Source: M0108 sp963841065 (GTDB lineage: Bacteria > Pseudomonadota > Gammaproteobacteria > Chromatiales > Chromatiaceae). Taken from it: a stretch of DNA of 64,000 nucleotides. Position 1 is the stretch's first letter. Every line of letters begins with the position of its first letter. The stretch spans positions 14,687 through 78,686 of the forward strand of contig CAWJBI010000007.1 of NCBI GenBank assembly GCA_963841065.1, written 5' to 3'. Below the pieces are notes generated by a model, which saw only the letters and a program-made list of their open reading frames with translations, was not told the origin of the DNA and did not search any database. Made by a program: the position numbers and the translations under genes. This document shows positions 33,402 to 41,042 of the stretch, one piece after another.

Positions 33402-33698
33402 GATCTAAATCCTCATGACAAATCATTAAGTCAGGAGGTGGATATGGTATGGTTTTCCCTATACCCAGTCAATACCTAGGAATTGTTGAGAAGATAATTT
33501 GTTTATAATCAATTATATAAAATAGTATGCCAAGGGTGCCGAGACGCTGTTAGTGCCCGAAATTGCGTTGACCCGCAGCGCTGGATAACTGTGTGCCCGC
33601 TTGAATCAAGCCATTCCCAATCATGGGCGATGCTTCGACCATGGCGGGCGGCAAAAATTTATAAAATATTGAAATAATAAAAATTAATTGGGTTGAGG
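33402..33698. other. 297-base A/T-rich intergenic region between the SleB-type gene and tpm
   Basis: Composition is strikingly A/T-rich at 33481-33530 and 33656-33692 against G/C-rich flanks. It contains the promoter listed at 33444-33472 for the SleB-type gene. I see no ORF, tRNA or defined repeat in the rest. Confidence 0.5.
33444..33472 (-). promoter_or_regulatory. Probable promoter of the SleB-type hydrolase gene
   Basis: On the minus strand TTGACT (33472-33467), a 17-base spacer and TACCAT (33449-33444), about 43 bases before the ATG at 33401. The -10 matches 4 of 6. Confidence 0.5.
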
Positions 33699-34370
33699 TC
33701 ATGGGTCCGGGGTCTGGAATGGTCTCAGGCCGTAAACCCGTTCCAACATGCGCGTCAGGCCTTGGGCGCGGTAGCGCGGGTTCGTGGCGAAGAGATCTAG
33801 GACCGCGAACTCGGTGAGGCGAAAGCGCTCGGCGAACAGGGCGCGGATCTCTTGGTCGGTCACGGCAAAGGGCGGTCCGGCCCGCTCGGCCTGGTCATAG
33901 TCCAGGCTGACGAGGAGTCCGCTGACCGCCGGCGGTAGCAGGACATGGAGGTGACGGGCGTAGCGGGTCCGCAGTGCGGTTGGCAGGGCGATCAGGGCGG
34001 CGCGGTCGAAGAGGGCGGTCACGTCCGCGACCTGTTCCGGCCTCAGATCGAAGAAGTCACCACAGAGGATTTCCAATTCGTCGATGCGGTAACGGGTGAA
34101 GGGTGGTTCAGGGCTGATGGCGGGCGTCAGGCCGTTTTCGGAGAAAAAGGCCTCGACCCCGAGGGCGCTGATCTCAATCCCCAGGACTCGGTAACCCTCC
34201 CCCGCCAGCCAGAGCAGGTCCCGGCTCTTGCCACAGAGGGGTACCAGGACGCGGGCGCCGGCCTCCACCCCGGGCGGTGGCCAATAAGCCTGGAGGTGCG
34301 GATTGATGTCGTCCTGGTGCCAGCCGGTTTCACCCTTGAGCCAGCGTTGGTGCCAAAAGTCATGATCCAT
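33699..34370 (-). CDS. tpm: Thiopurine S-methyltransferase
   Basis: SAM-dependent methyltransferase of the TPMT family, 223 residues. The bacterial TPMT start MDHDFWHQRWLKGETGWHQD is diagnostic, followed by ARVLVPLCGKSRDLLWLAGE (SAM motif I) and VLGIEISALGVEAFFSENGL. ALFDRAALIALPTALRTRYA and the C-terminal FATNPRYRAQGLTRMLERVY also fit. Bacterial TPMTs can methylate tellurite/selenite-derived species and thiols; the in vivo substrate is unknown. Single gene, 62 bases downstream of hemL on the same strand. Confidence 0.93.
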   Translation of the reverse strand: MDHDFWHQRWLKGETGWHQDDINPHLQAYWPPPGVEAGARVLVPLCGKSRDLLWLAGEGYRVLGIEISALGVEAFFSENGLTPAISPEPPFTRYRIDELEILCGDFFDLRPEQVADVTALFDRAALIALPTALRTRYARHLHVLLPPAVSGLLVSLDYDQAERAGPPFAVTDQEIRALFAERFRLTEFAVLDLFATNPRYRAQGLTRMLERVYGLRPFQTPDP

Positions 34371-34432
34371 GGTTGCTGGGTTCCCGTGCGGGTCGGTGGG
34401 GTGCTGACAAACCCGGCTGGCCCTGTTTTGCC

Positions 34433-35719
34433 CTAGCTGCCGAGGGCCGCCAGCACCTCTTTAGCGGCCGCTAGGGTGGCATCGATGTCCGCCTCGCTGT
34501 GCGCGGCGGAGACGAAGCCGGCCTCGAAGGCGGAGGGAGCCAGATACTGACCACGGGCCAACATGGCGTGGAAGAAGGTCCGGAAGCGGGCCACATCGCA
34601 GGCCGTGGCCCCGGCGTAATCCGTCACCTGGTCCGCCTCGGTGAAGAAGATACCGAACATGCCGCCGACCTGATTGGTGGTCAGGGGGATGTCCGCATCC
34701 CGGGCTGCCTGCCGCAAACCCTTCGTCAGCCGTTGGGTCTTGGCGCCCAGAGCGGCGTAAAAGCCGGGGGCGGAAATGAGCTCCAGGGTCTTGAGGCCGG
34801 CGGTCATGGCGACCGGGTTGCCGGAGAGGGTGCCGGCCTGATAGACGGGGCCCAGGGGCGAGATCTTCTCCATCACCTCGCGCCGGCCACCGAAGGCGCC
34901 CACCGGCATACCGCCGCCGATGATTTTACCCAGGGTGGTCAGGTCGGGTGTTACCCCATAGAGGGCCTGGGCGCCGCCGAGGGCGACGCGGAAGCCTGTC
35001 ATCACCTCGTCGAAGATGAGCAGGGCACCATGGGCGTCGCAGATTTCCCGCAGACCGGCCAGGAAACCGGGGACCGGGGGGATACAGTTCATGTTGCCGG
35101 CGACCGGTTCGACGATGATGCAGGCGATCTCGTGGCCGAGGTGTGCGAAGAGGTCACGGACCTGGTCGAGGTCGTTATAGGTCAGGGTCAGGGTGAGTTC
35201 CGCCAGGGCGGCGGGGACGCCGGGGGAGCTGGGCTCGCCCAGAGTGAGGGCCCCGGAGCCGGCCTTGACCAGCAGGGAATCGGCATGGCCGTGATAGCCG
35301 CCCTCGAACTTCAACAGTCGGTCGCGGCCGGTGAAGCCGCGTGCCAGGCGGATGGCGCTCATGGTGGCCTCGGTGCCGGAGCTGACCATGCGCACCAGGT
35401 CCATGGAGGGCACCAGTTCGCAGACCCGGTCAGCCATCTGGGTCTCGAGTTCGGTGGGGGCGCCAAAGGAGAGACCGGAGTGGATGCGGGCGCCGACGGC
35501 GGCGATGACCTCGGGGTGGGCGTGGCCCAGGATCATGGGGCCCCAGGAGCCGACGTAGTCGATGTAGCGTTGGCCATCGGCGTCAAAGAGGTAGGGGCCG
35601 CTGGCGCGCTCGAAGAAGACCGGGTCACCGCCGACGCTGCGGAAGGCGCGCACCGGCGAGTTGACGCCGCCGGGTATGTGGCGCTGGGCCGCGGCGAAGA
35701 GGTCGTGGGATCGGGACAT
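34433..35719 (-). CDS. hemL: Glutamate-1-semialdehyde 2,1-aminomutase
   Basis: PLP enzyme making 5-aminolevulinate in the C5 tetrapyrrole pathway; 428 residues. The ATG 35719 (MSRSHDLFAAAQRHIPGGVN) is the family start; the frame runs on upstream to 35857 without conservation. Motifs: GVNSPVRAFRSVGGDPVFFE, VSSGTEATMSAIRLARGFTG, LLIFDEVMTGFRVALGG and TTLGKIIGGGMPVGAFGG with the PLP lysine. It follows thiD on the same strand but without the thiE gene often lying between them. Confidence 0.97.
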   Translation of the reverse strand: MSRSHDLFAAAQRHIPGGVNSPVRAFRSVGGDPVFFERASGPYLFDADGQRYIDYVGSWGPMILGHAHPEVIAAVGARIHSGLSFGAPTELETQMADRVCELVPSMDLVRMVSSGTEATMSAIRLARGFTGRDRLLKFEGGYHGHADSLLVKAGSGALTLGEPSSPGVPAALAELTLTLTYNDLDQVRDLFAHLGHEIACIIVEPVAGNMNCIPPVPGFLAGLREICDAHGALLIFDEVMTGFRVALGGAQALYGVTPDLTTLGKIIGGGMPVGAFGGRREVMEKISPLGPVYQAGTLSGNPVAMTAGLKTLELISAPGFYAALGAKTQRLTKGLRQAARDADIPLTTNQVGGMFGIFFTEADQVTDYAGATACDVARFRTFFHAMLARGQYLAPSAFEAGFVSAAHSEADIDATLAAAKEVLAALGS

Positions 35720-35890
35720 GGCGGGGGGTCTCCTGGTCAAGGGGCGGGCCGGGACAAAGGATCGGAGCAGGCGTGGGGGCGCCCGGCCATGATCTAGGGC
35801 TCGGCATTTTCGGGGGTTAAGGCGCCGATGGCAACCAGCGGTAGGGTAGGTTCCCATTCATTTTGCCGACATAGGCCCCAGGAGTGTCGC

Positions 35891-36697
35891 TCATCCCGGG
35901 GAGCCTGGCTTGCCCAAGGCATACAGGCGATTGGGGGTCCACTGGCCCCTGCCGGTGCGGGTCGCGCTCTTGAGGCTGTGCCAAGTGTAATCCTGGGCCT
36001 CCCCCACCGACTGTTCCATCGGCTGCCCCAAGGCGAGGCGGGCGGCGATGGCGCTGGCCAGGGTACAGCCCGAGCCGTGATATTCCGCTGGCAGCCGTGG
36101 CCAACTCCACGCGCGCCGGCTACCGTCTTGGCCGTAGAGCCGATTGATGACCTCGGTGCTGTCGTCGTGGGTACCCGTGATGAGTAGCCACCGGCAGCCG
36201 CTGGCAAGCAGGCGAGCGGCGCAGTCATCCGGGGCCTGGGCGCCGCTCAGGGCTTGGGCTTCCGGGAGGTTTGGGGTAGCCAAGTGGCAACGGCCGAGCA
36301 AATGGGATCCTATCTGATCAAACAGGGTGGGGTCCGTCACCCTCTGCCCGGCCCCCGAGGCGAGTACGGGATCCAGGATCAGGGGGAGTTCCGAGTATTC
36401 GTCTGCCAATTGGCACAGCCAGCGCGCCAGTTGTGCGCTGCCCAATAGGCCGATCTTGATCGCCCTGATCTGGCTGTCCGCCAGGATTAGGCGACATTGG
36501 GCCTCTACCTCCTCCACCGGCTGGGGCCAGAGTCCGCGTAGGCCCTGGGTATCCTGGCGGGTGAGGCAGGAAACAACAGTTGCCGCATGGATACCGTTGG
36601 CACGGGCGGCCTCGGCGTCCGCCTGGATGCCGGCACCACCACTGGGGTCATGTCCGCCGATGCAGAGGATGATGGGGGTTAGGTTGGGTTGGGACAT
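35891..36697 (-). CDS. thiD: Hydroxymethylpyrimidine/phosphomethylpyrimidine kinase
   Basis: Ribokinase-fold kinase of thiamine pyrimidine synthesis, 268 residues. N-terminal IILCIGGHDPSGGAGIQADA is the substrate-binding motif. AIKIGLLGSAQLARWL and LPLILDPVLASGAGQRV are in the core. The C-terminal YHGSGCTLASAIAARLALGQ holds the anion hole and catalytic Asp region, in which the usual GTGC-type motif reads GSGC. No TPP riboswitch is visible upstream. The closest partner, hemL, is 171 bases downstream. Confidence 0.94.
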   Translation of the reverse strand: MSQPNLTPIILCIGGHDPSGGAGIQADAEAARANGIHAATVVSCLTRQDTQGLRGLWPQPVEEVEAQCRLILADSQIRAIKIGLLGSAQLARWLCQLADEYSELPLILDPVLASGAGQRVTDPTLFDQIGSHLLGRCHLATPNLPEAQALSGAQAPDDCAARLLASGCRWLLITGTHDDSTEVINRLYGQDGSRRAWSWPRLPAEYHGSGCTLASAIAARLALGQPMEQSVGEAQDYTWHSLKSATRTGRGQWTPNRLYALGKPGSPG

Positions 36698-36815
36698 GTC
36701 TGGTGGGTGTGGGATGGCGCCATGGGAGTCATGTTAAACCAGGCGGTTGCCAGGCAAGGGCCGAAATCTCGGCTATGCTTTCTTCGTAGAATCGCTTTTC
36801 CCATTGAGATTCCAA

Positions 36816-37292
36816 ATGATCCAGCCCGCCAAGGCACTGAGGGGCCTCGCTCAAAGTTATTGCCAGCTCATCGAAGGCGCCTGCCAGAACGAACCCGACT
36901 GGCTGGCCCAGGTGGCTGACTTGTTGCCACGCCTGCACGCCGTCCTGATCGCCCTCCGTAGCGATGGTTCCGACCTGGCCGGCCGTCCGATGCCCGATCT
37001 CGATGCCCGTTTCGAGCTTTTTGGCTGCCTGCGCGATCGGCTTGGCGAGCGGGACCACTATTGGCTGGAGTTCGATCCCATTGGGGATGGGGAGGCCATG
37101 ACCGGGAGTCTGGCGGATGATCTCACCGACATCTATTTCGAACTTCGGCAGGGTCTGTCCTTGGCGGAATCCTTGCCCCAGGGTGCCGGGCGCGGTTGGC
37201 TCGCGGGCTTTGATGCGCACTGGGGGGGGCATCTCGCCGACGCCGAGCGCCACCTTGCCAATCTGACCGCTCAGGGTCGGTTGGTTTCGTGA
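36816..37292 (+). CDS. DUF5063-type protein of unknown function
   Basis: 158 residues from ATG 36816 (MIQPAKALRGLAQSYCQLIE); the frame opens at 36747 but without conservation. It is all-helical, starting with LPRLHAVLIALRSDG. The recognisable block DHYWLEFDPIGDGEAMTGSL, ADDLTDIYFELRQGLSLAES and WLAGFDAHWGGHLADAERHL matches my memory of DUF5063 (xDDLxDIY and HWGxH motifs). Cytoplasmic, no TM helix. Divergent from thiD and 66 bases before the A-type Fe-S carrier gene. Confidence 0.75.
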   Translation: MIQPAKALRGLAQSYCQLIEGACQNEPDWLAQVADLLPRLHAVLIALRSDGSDLAGRPMPDLDARFELFGCLRDRLGERDHYWLEFDPIGDGEAMTGSLADDLTDIYFELRQGLSLAESLPQGAGRGWLAGFDAHWGGHLADAERHLANLTAQGRLVS

Positions 37293-37358
37293 GTGGCGAG
37301 GGTGGGGGCTTCTTTGGTATCTTAGGCTCAATCCCTACCCCTTTACGGAGATAATTCC

Positions 37359-37733
37359 ATGTTAGCGGCCCTTTCCGAACAAGACCTTTCCCTGACCGGC
37401 ACCGCCCAAAGCAAGATGGGCGAACTCTTTAACCAAGTCGAAGAGGGCATCCAGGGGGTGCGCGTTTTCGCCACGCCTGGTGGATGCAGCGGCATTAGCT
37501 TCGGCATGACCTTCACCGATAGCATCAATGACAATGACGGCGTCCTGGACTGCGAGGGTTTCAAGGTGGTCGTCGATGATGGTACCTTGCCCTACCTGCG
37601 CGGTGTCGAGATCGACTTTGTTGATCGCGGCGATGGCGCCGCCACCTTTGTCTTCAACAATCTGCCGTCCATGGGCGGTGGCTGTGGCAGTTGTGGCTCC
37701 GGTGGTGGTGGCGGGGGTGGCGGTTGCTCCTGA
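37359..37733 (+). CDS. HesB/IscA-family (A-type) iron-sulfur carrier with Gly/Cys-rich tail
   Basis: 124 residues with the A-type carrier fold: LTGTAQSKMGELFNQVEE, FATPGGCSGISFGMTFTDSI (C43) and GTLPYLRGVEIDFVDRGDGA. Normal family members end in CGCGxSF. This one ends GGGCGSCGSG, eight glycines and CS, so the ligand candidates are C43, C109, C112 and C123, with C65 extra. The C-x-C pair is thus replaced by C-x2-C-x10-C. It carries clusters or metal, presumably, but its specificity may differ from ErpA (encoded at 40167). Closed by a terminator-like hairpin. Confidence 0.82.
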   Translation: MLAALSEQDLSLTGTAQSKMGELFNQVEEGIQGVRVFATPGGCSGISFGMTFTDSINDNDGVLDCEGFKVVVDDGTLPYLRGVEIDFVDRGDGAATFVFNNLPSMGGGCGSCGSGGGGGGGGCS

Positions 37734-37789
37734 CCCCTGGCGATTGACACCCCTTGGCGCCCGCCCTGGGTCGCCAGGGCCACCCCTCG

Positions 37790-37816
37790 GAAAACCGGCG
37801 TTAGCCGGTTTCCCTT
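37790..37816 (+). terminator. Terminator-like hairpin after the A-type carrier gene
   Basis: AAACCGGC (37792-37799), loop GTTA, GCCGGTTT (37804-37811), flanked by GGA/TCC that extend the stem imperfectly, then a pyrimidine run CCCTTCCTT. It lies between the carrier gene and argC. Confidence 0.6.
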
Positions 37817-37874
37817 CCTTAGGCAAGTCCCATGATCAGCGGCATGGATCGATCGGGGATGGAGCACGCAGACC

Positions 37875-38906
37875 ATGATCAGAGTCGGCATTGTCGGCGG
37901 AACCGGCTACACAGGATCCGAACTGCTGAGAATCCTGGCGCGCCATCCCCAGGTATCCCTGGCCGCCATCACCTCCCGCGGTGAGGCCGGTCAGGCCGTG
38001 GCTGACCTTTTCCCACACCTGCGCGGGCAGGTTGATCTCAAGTTCAGCGAGCCCGATGTGGGCCTTCTGGGCGAATGCGATCTGGTCTTCTTCGCGACTC
38101 CCAACGGCACGGCGATGAAGATGGCCCCCGACCTGTTGGAACTGGGCGCCAAGGTCATCGACTTGGCCGCAGATTTTCGTTTGAAGGACCCGGCGATTTG
38201 GAATCGCTGGTACGAGATGCCCCACGCCTGCCCCGAGCTATTGGCCGAGGCCGTTTATGGACTGCCTGAGGTCAATCGCGCCGCCATTCGCGAGGCGCGG
38301 TTGGTGGCCAATCCTGGTTGCTATCCCACCGCGGTGACCCTGGGCTTTCTCCCGCTGCTGGAGCGGGGTTGGATCGATCCCGGTTGGCTGGTGGCGGATG
38401 CCAAGTCCGGTGTCAGCGGCGCCGGCCGCAAGGCCAGCGTGGGTATGCTCATGGCGGAGGTCGGCGAGAGCTTCAAGGCCTACGCCGTGGGGGGGCATCG
38501 CCACCAGCCGGAGATTTTTCAGAACCTGTCCGGGGTGGCGGGTCCGGGTCTGCGGCTGACATTCGTGCCCCACCTCTTGCCCATGATTCGTGGCATTGAG
38601 GCGACGCTCTACGCCCGCCTGCAGGGACCGGACCTGGACCTCCAGTCCGCCTACGAGGCCCGGTATGGCGCTGAACCCTATATCGATGTCATGCCAGCCG
38701 GTTCCCATCCCGATACCCGCTCGGTGCGCGGGTGTAACAGCTGTCGCATCGCCGTCGCGGAGCCCCTCGGCGAGGGGATCGTCGTGATCCAGTCTGTCAT
38801 TGATAATCTGGTCAAGGGCGCGGCGGGGCAGGCCGTGCAAAATATGAATCTCATGTTTGGGCTAGACGAGACCGAGGCGCTGGGGGCTCTGGCTCTGCTG
38901 CCCTGA
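37875..38906 (+). CDS. argC: N-acetyl-gamma-glutamyl-phosphate reductase
   Basis: NADPH-dependent reductase of arginine synthesis, 343 residues. N-terminal VGIVGGTGYTGSELLRILAR (Rossmann), CDLVFFATPNGTAMKMAPDL, and catalytic C149 in LVANPGCYPTAVTLGFLPLL. The His region is VGGHRHQPEI. The C-terminal NLVKGAAGQAVQNMNLMFGL is family-typical. A GGAG site lies before ATG 37875. It leads a run of same-strand genes (DUF6776, bactofilin, erpA) with short gaps, perhaps one operon. Confidence 0.97.
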   Translation: MIRVGIVGGTGYTGSELLRILARHPQVSLAAITSRGEAGQAVADLFPHLRGQVDLKFSEPDVGLLGECDLVFFATPNGTAMKMAPDLLELGAKVIDLAADFRLKDPAIWNRWYEMPHACPELLAEAVYGLPEVNRAAIREARLVANPGCYPTAVTLGFLPLLERGWIDPGWLVADAKSGVSGAGRKASVGMLMAEVGESFKAYAVGGHRHQPEIFQNLSGVAGPGLRLTFVPHLLPMIRGIEATLYARLQGPDLDLQSAYEARYGAEPYIDVMPAGSHPDTRSVRGCNSCRIAVAEPLGEGIVVIQSVIDNLVKGAAGQAVQNMNLMFGLDETEALGALALLP

Positions 38907-38916
38907 GGCTGCGATC

Positions 38917-39648
38917 ATGGGTAAACCCTGGCGGGTGCCATCGCCTCGCATCGTCCTCGACCAAGGTGGGGGCTGGGGGTTGAGGCTGCTTGTGGTCGTC
39001 CTGGTACTGGGTGCCATCGCCGGTGCCTTTTTTGCTGGGGTGTTCCTGGCACGCGAGGAAGGCAAACCCCAAATTGCCATCTCCGCGATCCTAAGGCAAG
39101 AAAACCAGGCACTGGTCGAAGAGATTGCCGTCTTGCGCGGGGAAAAGGCGGTGATTGAACTGAGTCAGCGCGTCGACCAGGATACACTCCTTGCCGCCCA
39201 GAAAAGCCTGAAGGCGGAGCAGGAGGCACGGCAGACCCTGGAAAAAGATCTGTCCGCTCTTAAGCGTTTGATCCGCGAGGGTGGTGACGGCATCCTTAAA
39301 ATTCAGGACTTTGTTCTGACGACGGTGGGTGAAGGCCTTTATGAATACAGCTTCACCACCAGCCAAATGATGTCGGACTATCCCGAATCCGTCGCCACGG
39401 CCTCCATCAAGCTGGTGGGGAAGCGAGGGGGCAAGGTGGTGGAGCTGGGTCTTAACAGGCTTCCGGGCTCAGAACCTCTGTCACAGGCACTTAAATTCAA
39501 GCATTTCCAGAATGTTAAGGGGACCATCAAGGTTCCGGCCAATCTGGAACCCGAGGCGATGACCATTGAGATCGAGCCGACCAGTAAAAAACTGATTCCG
39601 GTTACTGAATCCTTTCCCTGGCCGAAATCGCCTGAGGATGGAGGCTGA
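38917..39648 (+). CDS. DUF6776-type membrane coiled-coil protein
   Basis: 243 residues. One TM helix at about 20-46 (LRLLVVVLVLGAIAGAFFAG). A coiled coil follows at about 62-118 (RQENQALVEEIAVLRGEKAV; AAQKSLKAEQEARQTLEKDL). A C-terminal beta-rich domain follows (ILKIQDFVLTTVGEGLYEYS; VKGTIKVPANLEPEAMTIEI). The pattern matches proteins I recall as DUF6776, which sit directly upstream of bactofilin and ErpA genes in Gammaproteobacteria. It starts 10 bases after argC and is followed at once by the bactofilin gene, so a joint envelope or cytoskeletal role is likely (inference). Confidence 0.8.
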   Translation: MGKPWRVPSPRIVLDQGGGWGLRLLVVVLVLGAIAGAFFAGVFLAREEGKPQIAISAILRQENQALVEEIAVLRGEKAVIELSQRVDQDTLLAAQKSLKAEQEARQTLEKDLSALKRLIREGGDGILKIQDFVLTTVGEGLYEYSFTTSQMMSDYPESVATASIKLVGKRGGKVVELGLNRLPGSEPLSQALKFKHFQNVKGTIKVPANLEPEAMTIEIEPTSKKLIPVTESFPWPKSPEDGG

Positions 39649-39650
39649 GC

Positions 39651-40097
39651 TTGGGCAAGAAGCTGCATTTGGTCAAAAAGAAGAAATTCAGGTTCCCCCC
39701 CTACGATACCCTTATTGGCAAGGGTGCCGAGGTTCAGGGTAACCTGCGTTTTGTCGGTGGCTTACATGTGGATGGCAAGATCCAGGGTCATGTCATCGCT
39801 GAGATAGCCCCTACGGGCGAGGCGGCCGTCAGTCTGTCCGCAACCGGGGTCATTGAGGGCAATCTGGAGTCGCCCTTCGTGGTGCTCGATGGGCGGGTGA
39901 AGGGGGATGTCCGCGCCTCCGAACGCGCCCTCCTGGCCGCCGGGGCCCGTATCGAGGGCACCCTCTATTATGGCGCCCTGACGATCGATGATGGCGCCGA
40001 GATCCATGGCGGTCTGGTTCGTCTGGATGCCGATGGTGTTCCCGTCCGGCAGGTCGCGGAGACCGAGGCCATAGCCGAACTGGCGAATCAGGCTTGA
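39651..40097 (+). CDS. Bactofilin-family polymer-forming protein
   Basis: 148 residues from TTG 39651, which has a GGATGGAGG site 10 bases upstream and starts 2 bases after the previous stop; no ATG or GTG lies near. A basic N-terminus (KKLHLVKKKKFRFP) is followed by the DUF583 beta-helix: TLIGKGAEVQGNLRFVGGLH, VDGKIQGHVIAE, SATGVIEGNLESPFVVLDGR and VKGDVRASERALLAAGARIE. Bactofilins self-assemble into filaments linked to cell shape or peptidoglycan enzymes. The basic tail may bind the membrane. Confidence 0.88.
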   Translation: MGKKLHLVKKKKFRFPPYDTLIGKGAEVQGNLRFVGGLHVDGKIQGHVIAEIAPTGEAAVSLSATGVIEGNLESPFVVLDGRVKGDVRASERALLAAGARIEGTLYYGALTIDDGAEIHGGLVRLDADGVPVRQVAETEAIAELANQA

Positions 40098-40166
40098 ATA
40101 TCGGCAGGGGGAAGCACATCTTCACATGTCAAGATTTCAATCTTCCTTACCACGAGGTCCCAACCC

Positions 40167-40517
40167 ATGACGGCAGATATCGCATTGGAAGCCCCACTCA
40201 TTTTTACCTCCGCCGCCGCCGCCAAGGTGGCAGACCTGATCCAGGAGGAAGGTAATCCCACCCTTATGTTGCGTGTTTATATCCAGGGCGGGGGTTGTTC
40301 TGGTTTTCAGTACGGATTCACCTTTGAGGAAATCCTGCAGGATGGCGATACCGAGGTCATGACCGACGGTGTCAAGCTGGTGGTAGATCCCATGAGCCTG
40401 CAATACCTTACGGGAGCGGAAATCGACTATACGGAAGGGTTGCAGGGCGCTCAGTTCGTGATCCGCAACCCCAATGCCACCACCACCTGCGGTTGCGGGT
40501 CATCCTTTTCGGCTTGA
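40167..40517 (+). CDS. erpA: Iron-sulfur cluster insertion protein ErpA
   Basis: A-type carrier that delivers [4Fe-4S] clusters to apo-proteins, 116 residues. All three cluster cysteines are present: C44 in YIQGGGCSGFQYGFTF and the C-terminal pair in NATTTCGCGSSFSA. The N-terminus ADIALEAPLIFTSAAAAKVA and VDPMSLQYLTGAEIDYTEGL match ErpA rather than IscA. The ATG 40167 gives the full length. It is the last gene of the argC-side run and convergent with the 82-residue ORF. Confidence 0.95.
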   Translation: MTADIALEAPLIFTSAAAAKVADLIQEEGNPTLMLRVYIQGGGCSGFQYGFTFEEILQDGDTEVMTDGVKLVVDPMSLQYLTGAEIDYTEGLQGAQFVIRNPNATTTCGCGSSFSA

Positions 40518-40614
40518 TCCGCTGGCAGCCGGGGTCGGTGCTGCCATCCCAGCCTCATGGCCATCACCCTAGTGTGGATCTGCCCATATAGTATCTGGGC
40601 TTACTCCTTTTCAG

Positions 40615-40863
40615 CTACCCGGGTTCAAAGCCCCTGGCCGGCTGAGGGGGTAGGGTTAGCGGGATGACGTCTGGATTTCTGTCTTGTTCACCAACAAAGG
40701 ATGGCCATCCCAGCCAGGAAGGGGCGAAGGCAATGGCCAGCCCGAGGGCCAGGGCCAGGGTGAAGACGAGAAGAACCGGCTTGACCAAGCTACGCTTTCT
40801 CTTCCGGTAGCTCGGTTCGACCTGTCGAAATTTGTAGTCGCGCATGGACAAAGTCGACGCCAT
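40615..40863 (-). CDS. Small single-pass membrane protein of unknown function
   Basis: 82 residues. A basic N-terminus (MRDYKFRQVEPSYRKRKRS) leads to one TM helix at about 27-46 (PVLLVFTLALALGLAIAFAP), then about 35 residues of Pro-rich tail (RNPDVIPLTLPPQPARGFEP). No SD is obvious for ATG 40863 or ATG 40845. In other Gammaproteobacteria an M23 peptidase gene with a similar basic-TM start lies opposite tyrS; this could be a small relative or a remnant, since there is no room for a peptidase domain. Moderate trust that it is expressed. Confidence 0.5.
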   Translation of the reverse strand: MASTLSMRDYKFRQVEPSYRKRKRSLVKPVLLVFTLALALGLAIAFAPSWLGWPSFVGEQDRNPDVIPLTLPPQPARGFEPG

Positions 40864-41042
40864 TTATTGAAATTTGAGGAAAATCAGTGGTTCTAGTTTA
40901 ACCCTTAAGCCCTGACTCCGAAACCCTCTTTTCCTGATCACTTATCAGCCGTTTCCCGGACCGGACCGCCGGACCCGGTTTCGACTATCATCCCACCGCC
41001 TTATCTGATGCCCCCTATATATCTTATCCGGAGAGCTTGTCC

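Noticed and set aside
34499..35797. 432-codon open frame antisense to hemL
   Set aside because: Gly-rich shadow of a well-supported gene.
36698..36815. TPP riboswitch upstream of thiD
   Set aside because: The conserved thi-box cores were not found in the thiD upstream region on the minus strand.
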